A DNA stretch of 64,000 bases, from assembly GCA_021234155.1 (NCBI GenBank), contig JAJEKV010000041.1, forward strand, positions 1,738,447-1,802,446, written 5' to 3'. Positions 34,181 to 46,400 of the stretch are shown here, one piece after another. The notes under the pieces are model-generated. The model had not been told where the DNA came from. It saw only the letters and a program-made list of their open reading frames with translations, and ran no database searches. Each line of letters begins with the position of its first letter. The stretch's first letter is position 1. Source of the DNA: Isoetes taiwanensis (taxonomy: Eukaryota; Streptophyta; Lycopodiopsida; Isoetales; Isoetaceae). A program made the translations under genes and the position numbers.

Positions 34181-35940
34181 GGCAACCTGAGAATTTTCTG
34201 CTATTCTTGATGGGGTCACAGACTTGGGCAAAACAACAATAGTTTTTCTGTAGACTCCACCTTATGAGAAGCTGGGCAGATGTCTTATTGTATTTTGCTG
34301 CAATCTGTGATAGCTTATAGACTCCACCTTATGAGAAGCTGGACAAATGTCTTATTGTATTATGCTGCAATCTATGATAGCTTATATAAGTATGGACCAC
34401 AAAACCATTAATTGTCATGCGGAATAGAGGAGATTCACCTTTAGAAAATTTGGATTAGCAAGATGCTTCCCTGTAGTAAGAGAAGAATATGCTTCCGGAA
34501 TAATTCCATGTTCCTGACAGAACTTAACCAAATGTAGTATTTAAAGGGTGGATTTCTATGTGGTCTGGTATTTAACGGGTGGATTTCTATCTGTGCATCA
34601 AGACAGTAAAAAATAAAGATATGACATGAACACAAACATATATGCTTATGTTAAATATCCTACCTGCTTTACATATGGCCGTACCAATAAATTAGCAAAA
34701 AGCTCTTCTAAGTGATGAATGCCATAGTTGCTAACTCCAATTGACTTTGCTTTACCTGATTTAATATGTACCTCCATAGCCCTCTAGGATTACAACCTTA
34801 GAGGCATAGGGGCATGAATAAGATATATATCAATACCTTATTCCATAAGACGCCGCCTTTAAGTTAATGAATAAAGAAAAGCTCTAAGAGTAAAAATGCG
34901 AACAGAGAATTTTCTGCTATTCTTGATGGGGTCACAGACCTGGGAAAAACAACATAATTTTTCTGTAGACTCCACCTTATGAGAAGTTGGGCAGATGTCT
35001 TATTGTATTTTGCTGCAGTCTGTGATAGCTTATATAAGTGTGGACTACAAAACCATTAATTGTCATGCGGAGTAGAGGAGACTCACCTTTAGGATATTTG
35101 GATTAGCAAGATGCTTCCCTGTAGTAAGAGGAGAATATGCTTCCAGAATAATTCCATATTTCTGACAGAACTTAACCAAATGTAGTCTGGTATTTAAAGG
35201 GTGGATTTCTATCTCAAGGTCAAGACAAGATGAAAATAAAGATATGACATGAACACAAACATATATGCTTATGTTAAATATCCTACCTGCTTTACAAATG
35301 GCCATACCAATGAATTAGAAAAAAGCTCTTCTAAGTGATGAATGCCATGGTTGCTAACTCCAATTGACTTTGCTTTACCTGATTTAAGGAGTACCTTCAC
35401 AGCCCTCCAAGATTCCAACCTTAGAGGCATAGGGGCATGAATAAGATATAGATCAACACCTTATTCCATAAGACACCACCTTCAAGTTAACGAATAAAGA
35501 AAAGCTCTAAGAGCAAGAATGCGAACATAAAAGCTCACCATAGCCCATTTCCAATTCGGCTAGACTCCTATTAAAAGACGCCAAAGTAGCCTCATATCCA
35601 TGGTCAGGATTCCTAAGTTTGGTGGTTATAAGTATTTCTTCTCTGGGAATGCAACTTTTATGTACAACTCTACCTGAAGAAAACATTAATTATGTTCTTC
35701 TTAACAGCAAGCAAAGAAATCACGCGAGATATACTCACCAATGCCTTTCTCGTTGTTATATCCTCAAGCTATATCAATATGGGGATACCCTAACCTATGG
35801 GCTTCAGCCACAGCGCTGTAAGCTTCATCAGTCTTCATCTGCCATACACCCAGGCCAATCCTTGGTATTTGAACTGAGAGGCCTTCAAATCCTGCATTTT
35901 TTAGCTCAAACGTACTGGATGCAAGGGAAGGCTGCGCCAT
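34181..35940 (-). pseudogene. aldo-keto reductase gene, broken, with duplicated exons
   Basis: Exon 1 (35940-35739) starts MAQPSLASS and contains IPRIGLGVWQMKTDEAY and LGYPHIDIA, then an in-frame TGA (35766-35764) just before GYNNEKGIG, the catalytic Tyr region. Exon 2 (35673-35539): IPREEILITTKLRNPDHGY. Exon 3 (35459-35287): DLYLIHAPMPLR and GKAKSIGVSNHGIHHLEEL. Exon 4 (35212-35097): IEIHPLNTRLHLVKFCQ and GIILEAYSPLTTGKHLANP. A fifth exon near 34240-34190 has [14 protein letters not shown], the cofactor-binding motif. Degenerate second copies of exons 3 and 4 lie at about 34830-34440. Known role: NAD(P)H-dependent reduction of aldehydes and ketones. The stop, and the partial copies, argue for a pseudogene. 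Confidence 0.85.
34188..35525. repeat. tandem duplication (about 620-720 bp units) of aldo-keto reductase exons
   Basis: Unit 34188-34904 and unit 34905-35525 both start GAGAATTTTCTGCTATTC and run through the exon 5, exon 4 and exon 3 regions. The left unit is longer because it holds its own 67-bp tandem duplication (34251-34317 and 34318-34384, starting TAGACTCCACCTTATGAG). The left copy of exon 3 has extra stops. Confidence 0.85.
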
Positions 35941-35999
35941 GTGCCGGAATTCAATGCTTCGATCAATATAAGGGAAAGGTTTCTATTTTCAAAATAAAT

Positions 36000-36745
36000 T
36001 TGATTTTTGGCCCGAAGTTGCTGAAAAACCTTAAGGTAAATTGATTCCACAGAGGATCCATTTACAAAGGCAACCAGATTCAGAATACAAATTCAACTCA
36101 GCAAGAATCAGCTATAGCCTTACCGTCGGCATCTTTATCTTCGTCCGTGACAGAGTTATACAATAGCAGCATCCACATAGGGTGTCGATTTCCTTTCAAA
36201 CAAAGAAAATACAAACCGTAACCTGCAAATTGGAGCTTTGAATCCATCTGTGGGTCGACTTGCATGCCTATATCACCACGATGACCAGCTGTCAATAGGC
36301 ACGATATGTGGTTTGGATTTCCCCTGGCCAGCTGCATCCCAGCAGATCGCAAAGAGAGGGAGCCCCAAAATCGTAGAACAAAAAGTTTCTTCGATTTTTG
36401 GCAAATCGGGAATTTTTTCTGGCGTCCAGACTCTTCAAAACCTTAGGAAAATATCTTAAAAACAATTCCAAAAAGTTTTTTTATCATACCTGAAAATCCC
36501 AAATTAAAAAGGTTCATTGTATCCCATTTCTCCCCTTGTACTTCTCTTCCTAATTAACCCCTATTTCATGTTCATAGGCTACTTTAACATATTATAAGGA
36601 GACATAACATGATTTTTTTCTACTTCAACGCTCATTACAAGCTATTCATCATAATTAATTAGGGCATGGCCATTGCTATGATCCGGTCTACCGAGATCAT
36701 GCCTCTGATACTATTGTGATGTTCACTTCCACCGACACTGCCTGC
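36000..36745. other. interval upstream of the aldo-keto reductase remnant
   Basis: Mostly AT-rich. At 36702-36716 the text CCTCTGATACTATTG resembles a reversed, decayed PBS next to an LTR end, so a minus-strand LTR remnant may lie here. Confidence 0.3.
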
Positions 36746-36747
36746 CG

Positions 36748-39358
36748 TATCTGTTGAAGGTATAGCTGTAGATCCCAAGAAGACGGAGGCAATTCAGTTT
36801 TGGTCTGTGCCAAAGAATGTATCTGAGTTGCGTAGTTTCTTGGGATTGGCCAGTTATTATCGCAGATTTGTCTGGAAGTTTGCCAAGATTGCAGCTGCTT
36901 TGACTATGTTGTTAAAAACTAATGTCCAGTGGCAGTGGACGGTGAAGCAGCAGCAGGCAATGGATATGCTGAAGAGGTTGCTGACCTCAGCACCTATTCT
37001 ATTGATTCCAGACATGAGTAAACCTTATGAGGTTTACACGGATGCATGACTTATGCCATTGGTGCTGTTCTCATGCAGGATGGTAGAGTAGTGGCGTATG
37101 AAAGTCGCCAACTCAATGCTGCTGAGAAGAACTATTCCACCTATGAGCAGGAGTTACTGGCAATGGTTCATGCGCTCAAAGTCTGGAAACATTATCTCCG
37201 CAATAAGTGTGAGTTTGTGGTCTACACGGATCATAAACTTTTGAAATTCCTGCAAAGCCAGGCCGAGGTAAGTCCAAGGCAAGCAAGATGGTTGGACTTT
37301 CTTTCGCAATTTCATTTTCATGTTGAACATCTTCCCGGAAAAAAGAATCGCATTCTTGATGCTTTTTCTAGGGTTCGGGAAGTAAATGTGATGGTTCAAT
37401 GTGAAATTGCTTTGGTGTCACAGATTAAGCAAGCATATGACTTGGATGCCTATATTTTGAGTATGCAGCATCTATCCAAGTTACCTGATGCTTGGGACAT
37501 CTAGAATGGACTCTGATATCATAAGGGACGTATTTATGTTCCTGTTGTGGACACTTTGAGAAAGCAATTATTGAGCGAATTTCATGATGCACCTTATGCT
37601 GGGCATGGGGGTGAATGGAAAACGTATGAATTGCTCAAGAGAATATTTTACTGGCCTAGCTTGAAAAAGGATGTGCAGGATTATGTGAAAGTTTGCAAGA
37701 CTTGTCAGCAGGTTAAATCGGGTCGAGGCAAGACTCCAGGGCTAATGCAACCTCTGCCTGTGCCAGAGGAGAGGTGGAGTGAAATCTCTATGGATTTCAT
37801 TGTAAAGTTGCCTCGTACTGTGCATCACTATACCCAGATACTTGTCATTGTGGATAGGTTTGATGAAGTATGCACGCTTTATACCTCTGACAAAGAATGA
37901 TGATGCCTTGGCGGTGGCCAAGGCTTATATGCAGCATGTATTTCCTATTTTTGGATTACCCAAAGCTATTGTAAGCGATCGAGAGGTGAAATTCACTCGA
38001 AATTTTTGGCGTGAATTGTTCTCTGTATTGAAATGCACTCTTCAGTTCTCTAGTGGAGATCATCCGAAAACGGATGGGCAAACTGAAAGAATGAATCAAA
38101 TTCTAGAGGATATGCTGAGATTGTATGTGGCCACTCAGCAGTCCAGATGGGAGGACTATTTGCCAATTATAGAGTTTGCTTACAACACAAGGCATCCAAA
38201 AGCAAAACACCACATGGTTTTTCCCATGGTTATGACTAGAAAACCATTCCACAAAACCAATGGATTTTTGTGGGTTAATTTCATTAAAAACCATATGAGG
38301 CTAAACTACTTGGTTTTCTTGTAAGGTTCACTAGGGTGGTATTATGGCATGGAAATTGCTAACGACTCCTTCCTAGTGTTTGTCAAAGTGGTATTTTATG
38401 TTGGTAAATAGATGTGATATATTATAATGTTTTAAAGGTAGGGTTTCCTAATGTGGTATAATATAGTGGTTGTGGATGTGGTTTGATGTCGCGGCTCTAT
38501 TTATGTGATTTTATGATGTGGTTAGTTATGGTGGTAAAATGTCATGGCTAATTTTCATGGTAAATGCACACGGCTCACGATGTGTTATATGCAGTAAATC
38601 ACCATTATTTAATTAGTGGAAGTGTTTAGGTTATTATTGTATTAAAAACACTACTATGTTTATCAAACTTAGATGTAATTGTTAGTTGTAGAAATGCATG
38701 GTTTTGTAGTACACTAGATTCATGGTTATCATTTATAAACAAGTATTGCTATATAGTCTAAAGCATTTCAAACTACTAGACTAAACTATTAAAGATTGTG
38801 GATGGTTTCTTATGTATTGTAGTACTTATTAAGGTTGGTAATCCACACAACACATGTTTTTTTCTAGTATAGTTTTAAACAATGTGTAGAGATAAACAAA
38901 ACAACATAAGAAACCTAACGACATTGTTTTCAGTTGTCATGAGGAAAGAGAATTACACTGCAATGGTAACAAAAAAATTCTTGCATTGTCTAATGAGTAT
39001 ACATTTCCCATTTGAATTTTTTAGTACATAATCACATATTGTTCATTTCAAAAGTATCATCTCATTTTCAAGTAATAGATTCTAAACTTTACAATCTCAA
39101 AATGAGCAATCTATTATGCAATATATTCCACAATGTATAAATGTAATGTAGCAAAGAACAATATAATGTAATCGACAATTTACAATTGGCTTTATTTTTT
39201 AAAAACAGGGGGCGTCCATATCTGCAATGCCAGAAACAAGCATATAAGTGAGAATATTTGGAAGCAAAAGGACAAATATGCTCCAGATTCTAAAACCTAC
39301 AAGAAGATTTCTGTGTTCCGTGTTTGCAACATAAACATGAATGTTCTCTGCTGTCCAA
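36748..39358 (+). repeat. duplicated segment, copy 1 (gypsy RT end, RNase H, integrase and CACTA-like left end)
   Basis: Near-identical to about 40265-42861. It starts inside RT ([21 protein letters not shown]), continues through RNase H (RVVAYESRQLNAAEKNYSTYEQEL) and integrase (MDFIVKLPRTVHHY, VSDREVKFTRNFW, GQTERMNQILEDM), then from 38186 the left end of the CACTA-like element, and stops at 39358 against SINE-like sequence. Both copies share a frameshift at the RNase H TDA site, so this damage predates the duplication. Each copy also has its own mutations. Confidence 0.92.
38186..39358 (+). mobile_element. truncated left end of the CACTA-like element, duplicate copy
   Basis: The same CACAAGGCATCC terminus and the same position in the integrase as at 41699. 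It ends abruptly at 39358, so the transposon was already inserted when the segment duplicated. Confidence 0.8.
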
Positions 39359-39660
39359 ATTTTTATTGCTTTGTTTAATGTCCAAATTTTTATTGCTTTG
39401 TTTAAGGTCCATACTATACTAATCTTGTACAGACTAGCTAGCTTATCCCACTGCCTTGCGGCAGCCAAAGTGGAGGACACATATAGGCTTTTAAGTTCTA
39501 CCACGTCGGGGATCATCATCGTATAACCCCAGTAACCAACTCCCAAAGATAAACATACATTGGCAAGGTTTGAACCCATGACCAAATGCACATTTATTTT
39601 GGCATTACTAGGCCTATACCAACTCACCACACATCCTTTGGGCAAAACTTTTGCCTTACA
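39359..39660 (-). mobile_element. tRNA-derived SINE-like element, copy 1 (minus strand)
   Basis: On the minus strand a box A-like GTGGTGAGTTGGTATAGGCC is followed about 45 bases later by a box B-like GGGTTCAAACCTTG, the spacing expected of a polymerase III promoter from a tRNA. The body ends in AACAAAGCAATAAAAA, which is repeated at the junction. Family assignment is tentative. Confidence 0.45.
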
Positions 39661-39780
39661 TGCACACTTTGTAGGCAGGATATAATCCCGCCTTAGGAAG
39701 TCTAGGTCCTAGGGGCAACTCTAGGGGCATGGCTTTTTTAGCCTCACCATCCTAGTGCCACCTACCATAGTCCCATTGTT

Positions 39781-40010
39781 TTTTTATTGCTTTGTTTAAG
39801 GTTCATACTATACTAATCTTGTACAGACTAGCTAGCTTATCCCACTGCCTTGCGGCAGCCAAAGTGGAGGACACATATAGGCTTTTAAGTTCTACCACGT
39901 CGGGGATCATCATCGTATAACCCCAGTAACCAACTCCCAAAGATAAACATACATTGGCAAGGTTTGAACCCATGACCAAATGCACATTTATTTTGGCATC
40001 GTGATGCACA
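39781..40010 (-). mobile_element. SINE-like element, copy 2, lacking box A
   Basis: Near-identical to 39380-39608 over box B and body. It adjoins the RT remnant at 40013, where a short repeat TATCGTGATGC or CATCGTGATGC marks the junction. Confidence 0.45.
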
Positions 40011-40012
40011 TT

Positions 40013-41698
40013 AGTATCGTGATGCCTTTTGGACTAACGAATGCTCCTGCTACTTTTTCCAGAATGATGAATGAGATTTTTGCAGGATGTCTTGATACTT
40101 TTGTTGAAGTATTTTTAGATGATATCCTGGTGTATAGCAAAACCTTAGAGGAGCATTTGAATCATTTGCGCTCTGTGTTAACTCTGCTCAGACAGCATAA
40201 GTTGTATGCAAAGATGTCAAAGTGTGAATTTTTGAAAGCACAGGTGGAATATTTGGGCCACATTGTATCTGCTGAAGGTGTAGCTGTAGATCCCAAGAAG
40301 ACGGAGGCAATTCAGTTTTGGTCTGTGCCAAAGAATGTATCTGAGTTGCGTAGTTTCTTGGGATTGGCCAGTTATTATCGCAGATTTGTCTGGAAGTTTG
40401 CCAAGATTGCAGCTGCTTTGACTATGTTGTTAAAAACTAATGTCCAGTGGCAGTGGACGGTGAAGCAGCAGCAGGCAATGGATATGCTGAAGAGGTTGCT
40501 GACCTCAGCACCTATTCTATTGATTTGAGACATGAGTAAACCTTATGAGGTTTACACGGATGCATGACTTATGCCATTGATGCTGTTCTCATGCAGGATG
40601 GTAGAGTAGTGGCGTATGAAAGTCGCCAACTCAATGCTGCTGAGAAGAACTATTCCACCTATGAGCAGGAGTTACTGGCAATGGTTCATGCGCTCAAAGT
40701 CTGGAAACATTATCTCCGCAATAAGTGTGAGTTTGTTACACGGATCATAAGCTTTTGAAATTCCTGCAAAGCCAGGCCGAGGTAAGTCCAAGGCAAGCAA
40801 GATGGTTGGACTTTCTTTCGCAATTTCATTTTCATGTTGAACATCTTCCCGGAAAAAAGAATCCTGTTGCTGATGCTCTTTCTAGGGTTCGGGAAGTAAA
40901 TGTGATGGTTCAATGTGAAATTGCTTTGGTGTCACAGATTAAGCAAGCATATGACTTGGATGCCTATATTTTGAGTATGCAGCATCTATCCAAGTTACCT
41001 GATGCTTGGGACATCCAGAATGGACTCTGATATCATAAGGGACGTATTTATGTTCCTGCTATGGACACTTTGAGAAAGCAATTATTGAGCGAATTTCATG
41101 ATGCACCTTATGCTAGGCATGGGGGTGAATGGAAAACGTATGAATCGCTCAAGAGAATATTTTACTGGCCTAGCTTGAAAAAGGATGTGCAGGATTATGT
41201 GAAAGTTTGCGAGACTTGTCAGCAGGTTAAAGCGGGTCGAGGCAAGACTCCAGGGCTAATGCAACCTCTGCCTGTGCCAGAGGAGAGGTGGAGTAAAATC
41301 TCTATGGATTTCATTGTAAAGTTGCCTCGTACTGTGCATCACTATACCCAGATACTTGTCATTGTGGGTAGGTTGACGAAGTATGCACGCTTTATACCTC
41401 TGACAAAGAATGATGATGCCTTGGCGGCGGCCAAGGCTTATATGCAGCATGTATTTCCTATTTTTGGATTACCCAAAGCTATTGTAAGCGATCGAGAGGT
41501 GAAATTCACTCGAAATTTTTGGCGTGAATTGTTCTCTGTATTGAAATGCACTCTTCAGTTCTCTAGTGGAGATCATCCGAAAACGGATGGGCAAACTGAA
41601 AGAATGAATCAAATTCTAGAGGATATGCTGAGATTGTATGTGGCCACTCAGCAGTCCAGATGGGAGGACTATTTGCCAATTATAGAGTTTGCTTACAA
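40013..41698 (+). pseudogene. element A (gypsy, chromovirus-like) pol: RT, RNase H, first part of integrase
   Basis: RT begins at its palm ([13 protein letters not shown]) with the catalytic F-L-D-D-I-L box, so the 5' part is lost. Thumb and connection follow. A TGA at 40526-40528, the shared frameshift after TDA near 40563, and a small deletion near 40736 break the chain. RNase H ends PGKKNPVADALSRV. Integrase starts at 41061 with HDAPYARHGGEW and the C-x-x-C pair CETCQQ. Two of the three catalytic acids are clear (MDFIVKL, SDREVKF), and GQTERMNQ holds the Glu. The frame is cut at 41698 by the CACTA-like element and resumes at 56066. Confidence 0.92.
41696..41698. repeat. left 3-bp target duplication of the CACTA-like element (CAA)
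   Basis: CAA here and at 56063-56065. With one copy removed the integrase codons on both sides are in the same frame. Confidence 0.85.
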
Positions 41699-42719
41699 CA
41701 CAAGGCATCCAAAAGCAAAACACCACATGGTTTTTCCCATGGTTATGACTAGAAAACCATTCCACAAAACCAATGGATTTTTGTGGGTTAATTTCATTAA
41801 AAACCATATGAGGCTAAACTACTTGGTTTTCTTGTAAGGTTCACTAGGGTGGTATTATGGCATGGAAATTGCTAACGGCTCCTTCCTAGTGTTTGTCAAA
41901 GTGGTATTTTATGTTGGTAAATAGATGTGATATATTATAATGTTTTAAAGGTAGGGTTTCCTAATGTGGTATAATATAGTGGTTGTGGATGTGGTTTGAT
42001 GTCGCGGCTCTATTTATGTGATTTTATGATGTGGTTAGTTATGGTGGTAAAATGTCATGGCTAATTTTCATGGTAAATGCACACGGCTCACGATGTGTTA
42101 TATGCAGTAAATCACCATTATTTAATTAGTGGAAGTGTTTAGGTTATTGTATTAAAACACTACTATGTTTATCAAACTTAGATGTAATTGTTAGTTGTAG
42201 AAATGCATGGTTTTGTAGTACACTAGATTCATGGTTATCATTTATAAACAAGTATTGCTATATAGTCTAAAGCATTTCAAACTACTAGACTAAACTATTA
42301 AAGATTGTGGATGGTTTCTTATGTATTGTAGTACTTATTAAGGTTGGTAATCCACACAACACATGTTTTTTTCTAGTATAGTTTTAAACAATGTGTAGAG
42401 ATAAACAAAACAACATAAGAAACCTAACGGCATTGTTTTCAGTTGTCATGAGGAAAGAGAATTACACTGCAATGGTAACAAAAAAATTCTTGCATTGTCT
42501 AATGAGTATACATTTCCCATTTGAATTTTTTATTACATAATCACATATTGTTCATTTCAAAAGTATCATCTCATTTTCAAGTAATAGATTCTAAACTTTA
42601 CAATCTCAAAATGAGCAATCTATTATGCAATATATTCCACAATGTATAAATGTAATGTAGCAAAGAACAATATAATGTAATCGACAATTTACAATTGGCT
42701 TTATTTTTTAAAAACAGGG

Positions 42720-43430
42720 GGCGTCCATATCTGCAATGCCAGAAACAAGCATATAAGTGAGAATATTTGGAAGCAAAAGGACAAATATGCTCCAGATTCT
42801 GAAACCTACAAGAAGATTTCTGTGTTCCGTGTTTGCAACATAAACATGAATGTTCTCTGCTGTCCTCTAAAATTTGAAGAACCAACAAGTGAGATGCAAA
42901 TACTAAATAGATAAGCACACCAGCTATACCTGGAACACGGTAATCTTGAAGCCGCTAGTGAGATCCTTTATTGTTGGCAAAATTGCAAGTGCTTGCTGTC
43001 AAAAGACCTGTTTTTCAGATTCCAGATTGGGGTTTTTCTTCTAATCTGGGTTGAAGCAATAACAATAATTAAATCATCTTCCTTTGGCCAATCAAAGTTC
43101 TTGACAACAGGAAAAGAAGAACAAAAGATATTAAAAGCATAACAAACAGGCAAAAACATGTTTGTTAGAGAGGCAGAGACATCACAGTTCCATTATTGAT
43201 AGCACATCAAATACCTTTACAATGTGTCTGCGTATTGGAATTACAATCTTGAATGCGATCAGATCAGACATTAGAGGTGTAAAAGGAAACCGTTCAAGAC
43301 ATGTATACATCAAATACCTTTGCACAACTTTTTGTAAGTTCTCAAAGTACCAAATTTTGTGGATTCCCTCTTTCTCATCAGAAATCACTGCAAGTGCTCT
43401 GCGTCATTTGCCCTTGCTTCAAGAGTAATA
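42720..43430 (-). pseudogene. exon-like gene fragment captured in the CACTA-like element
   Basis: On the minus strand a 66-base exon has an acceptor TTTTGACAG and donor CAG/GTATAG and encodes ALAILPTIKDLTSGFKITVF. A second (acceptor AAATTTTAG, donor CTT/GTAGGT) encodes AENIHVYVANTEHRNL, and a third follows GGCATTGCAG. Upstream text with FDWPKEDDLIIVIAST also looks coding. Clean splice sites and phase suggest a host gene piece; I cannot name the gene. Part of it is also in the duplicate at 39.2-39.36 kb. Confidence 0.5.
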
Positions 43431-46400
43431 ACCAAACCCTGATCGTATCCCACACAAACATGTGAATCTTAAGCTAAGAAAAAATCCAAACAAAAAAAAA
43501 AGGACCATGGAGATACCAGAGGGGTGCCAATCTGGAGCCCAATCTTCTTCCTGTATCCAAAGGTAATACCTTGAGCTCTGCCATGGCTGTTGTTTGCTGC
43601 CAGAGCTTGTCATTGCACTGCACCTTCGCCCCTGAATCCCTTTTGCCTCCATCCTCCCTATTCCGGTGCCTCCATACTTTCTATTTGCCTTCACCCTTTC
43701 CGCAGCCAGAGACCCCTCAAACTTTGGAAGTCATGGCCACAGAAGATGGGCCGGCCTGGGAAACCCAAGGCGAGGGGTCACAGACAAACGTCCCGATCAG
43801 CCATCATGGACGGGGAGAGTCATCCTCCATGAAGAAGGAGGCTGGGGCTGAGGCTAAGGCCCCTCAGCCGAGGCCACCACGGGCTGGAAGGGATTGATTG
43901 CTCGCACCACATAGGAACTCCGCCGGGCAGAATTGGAGCCACGTCAAAGCGGGAGTGGAGGCTAACGGTGCTCATATTGAGGCTAAAGATTCTCACTGGC
44001 CGGCATGGCGGTGGAGATGGAGTCCCGGCATCCCATGTGCTCAAAAGGCAAATCGGGTCGAGAAGAACCGCATCACAGTCCGGAGACCCGCGACGCCGCA
44101 TGTGGAAGATGGCCTTGGCCTTGCGCGCGTTCTTGAGCTGACAACAGGCCGTGTGAGGTCGCCGACATGCGGCCACGCTTAGACTCGCGGTTCATCACTC
44201 GACACCATGACACGAAGTGGAAACGCCGCAATGCGTGAGACGATGGTCACGGTGTGTTTCGGCCCGGTCAGGCCCGGGAGGCAGCCACCACCATGGCCTG
44301 GGGGCCGCCTTTGCGCAGGCAGCCCGGCACCGGCCGAGGGATCTTGAGCAAGACGGAACAGCAAGCCGGCCCTCGGCGGTGGTTGGGGCTCGAACCGGTG
44401 CAGCTCGCTACCGGCACGAGCTCCGGGGGTTGCGGGCAACCATCCAGGAAGAGCCCGGGGTCTCCCTAGGGAGGTTCATAGTCACCGCAGCAAAGTGCGA
44501 GGCAGGAGATGGCCAAGCAGCGGCCGAGCCGCAAGAGCATCAGGTTCGACTTCCGAAGGGGTACGAGAACGCTCCGCCTACCCGCACCGCCTCCCGCCAC
44601 GCCCGCCCCCGCCTTGCTTTGCCCCGCCCTCCCGGCCACTCCCGCCATCCCGGCCACACTCCGCCACTCCCGCCATCCCGGCCACCACCACCCCACCCCG
44701 GCCGCGGGACCCGGCCCTCGCCCACCTTTGACCAGCGGTAGCGGGGAACTCGTGAGGCCTTGGCGAGAGGCCCTGTCGGTAGTTCGAGGCATGCGAGCAG
44801 CGGGGGGAGAGTCTCCAATCCACAACATCCGAACACACATTCTCGATCGGATGACATTCCGAGGCAGTTCACATTTCTCGAGCAGCCCGTCATGGGGCTC
44901 CTATTTGCCCGGTCGTGGCGCATTGTCATATTCGCGGTTGCGGATGCCGCAGTGCGTGATACCATATTGCGCCCGGGCCGCCCGATCTTTGAAGGGGACA
45001 TCCACATGCGTGGGCCAGGGACCTCACACGCGTGCAGCGGAGGCGGGGCGGGAGCTGTGTGGGGTCGAGAGGCATTAGCCACCGGGGGAATGCCGCGGGG
45101 ATTGGTTCGGCCGGGATGCACATTTTTGAAACTGACCCCACTCTCTGCTGCCGGACCAGCACCCCAACGCGGTACCGCAGCGGCCCACCTACTGCTTCTC
45201 CTACCCGGCCCCCCTTCTCCACGCTCCCTACTCCTGCTCCCTCATGGCCCCGCCCTCTCGACCACATGCTGCCTCCGGCTCCATCTACTTCTCACTCGGC
45301 CCTCTGCTTCCGGAGTCCTCCCCGATTTCAGGTGCGCATACCATCCCTGCTTTGTCAAATAGGAATTGTGTCTCGGGTGGTCTCATGGGTGTTGGGGCTT
45401 CCCTTGGCGAAGGGGGCGGTCGAACTCCGTGGCGCCGATATGGATCTCATCTTTCTCATGGAGACATGGGAGCATCTTTGAGCCACGGGCTACGTCTGTA
45501 GGGTTACCAACATTTCTCGATCTTCAATACGTAATGCGGAGCCGAGGGTCATGGTGGGTGGCTTGCTACTACCAGGACAACCTTGGCACATTGGGTTACC
45601 CTCGGAAGGCAGGACCCGGACCTAGCCGGTACTTATGGATTCGTGTGCATAATACCGGTGGCAACCCTCTTTTTACGGCGCTGTTATTTCCCTCGCGAGA
45701 CATCACCTTCTATATGCAGCCACCCCGTCGCGGATAGGATGGACCCTTATGTCGATCTATATGATGACATCTGGACAGCACCGGCGGTTGGGTAGGGTCG
45801 TCCTTCTTGGGAGATTTCAATGCATCGGGCGGGGAGTAGAGCAGCCCATGCGACTTGACCCCCTCGGCCGACGATGTCCTGCGGACTACGTCCATGAGAA
45901 GCAACCGGCCACGAGGGTCGGATGGCGAGCCGAGTCACTTTCGCTTTTTGAGATAATTGCTCTGCTATGTGGCATTTTTGACTTGATAATTTGCAATGGC
46001 CTTTCGGTGGCGATTCGCAAGTGCACATGCACGGGACAATGGGGGAGGGTCTAGTGTGGTGGACTATGTGCTCGTAGTTGCGCCAAGATATGCATCTCAT
46101 CGATCGTTCCGGGTGGGCACAGGCGATCGGGGATGAGGAGGTCGATTTCAGATCACCTCCCACTTTATTTGGACCTGGTTTGGCAAGCCGCGAGAACCCC
46201 ACTATGCCGGCCCCGGCCCGTCACCGGTTGAGACTAGATTATGAGCGAGCCGCACGGACTTCTGTAGAGATGCTCATGGGCGCCCTCCGATAATTCTTGA
46301 GACCTCCATACTAGAGCGGCGTGACAGACCGGTGACTTAGCTATTACGGGATGCGGCCGGACGGAGTGCTTTGGCGGACCCCCCTCCCCCGTGCCGCTCG

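Noticed and set aside
39980-40012. Start codon of an RT gene at 39980
   Set aside because: The first residues derive from SINE-like sequence; homology to RT begins only at about 40021 in the palm, so this is a junction.
44217-45362. Long GC-rich open frames (174-200 codons) as host genes
   Set aside because: Open frames arise on both strands because stop codons are rare in GC-rich DNA. The block aligns with a LINE and the products are low-complexity.
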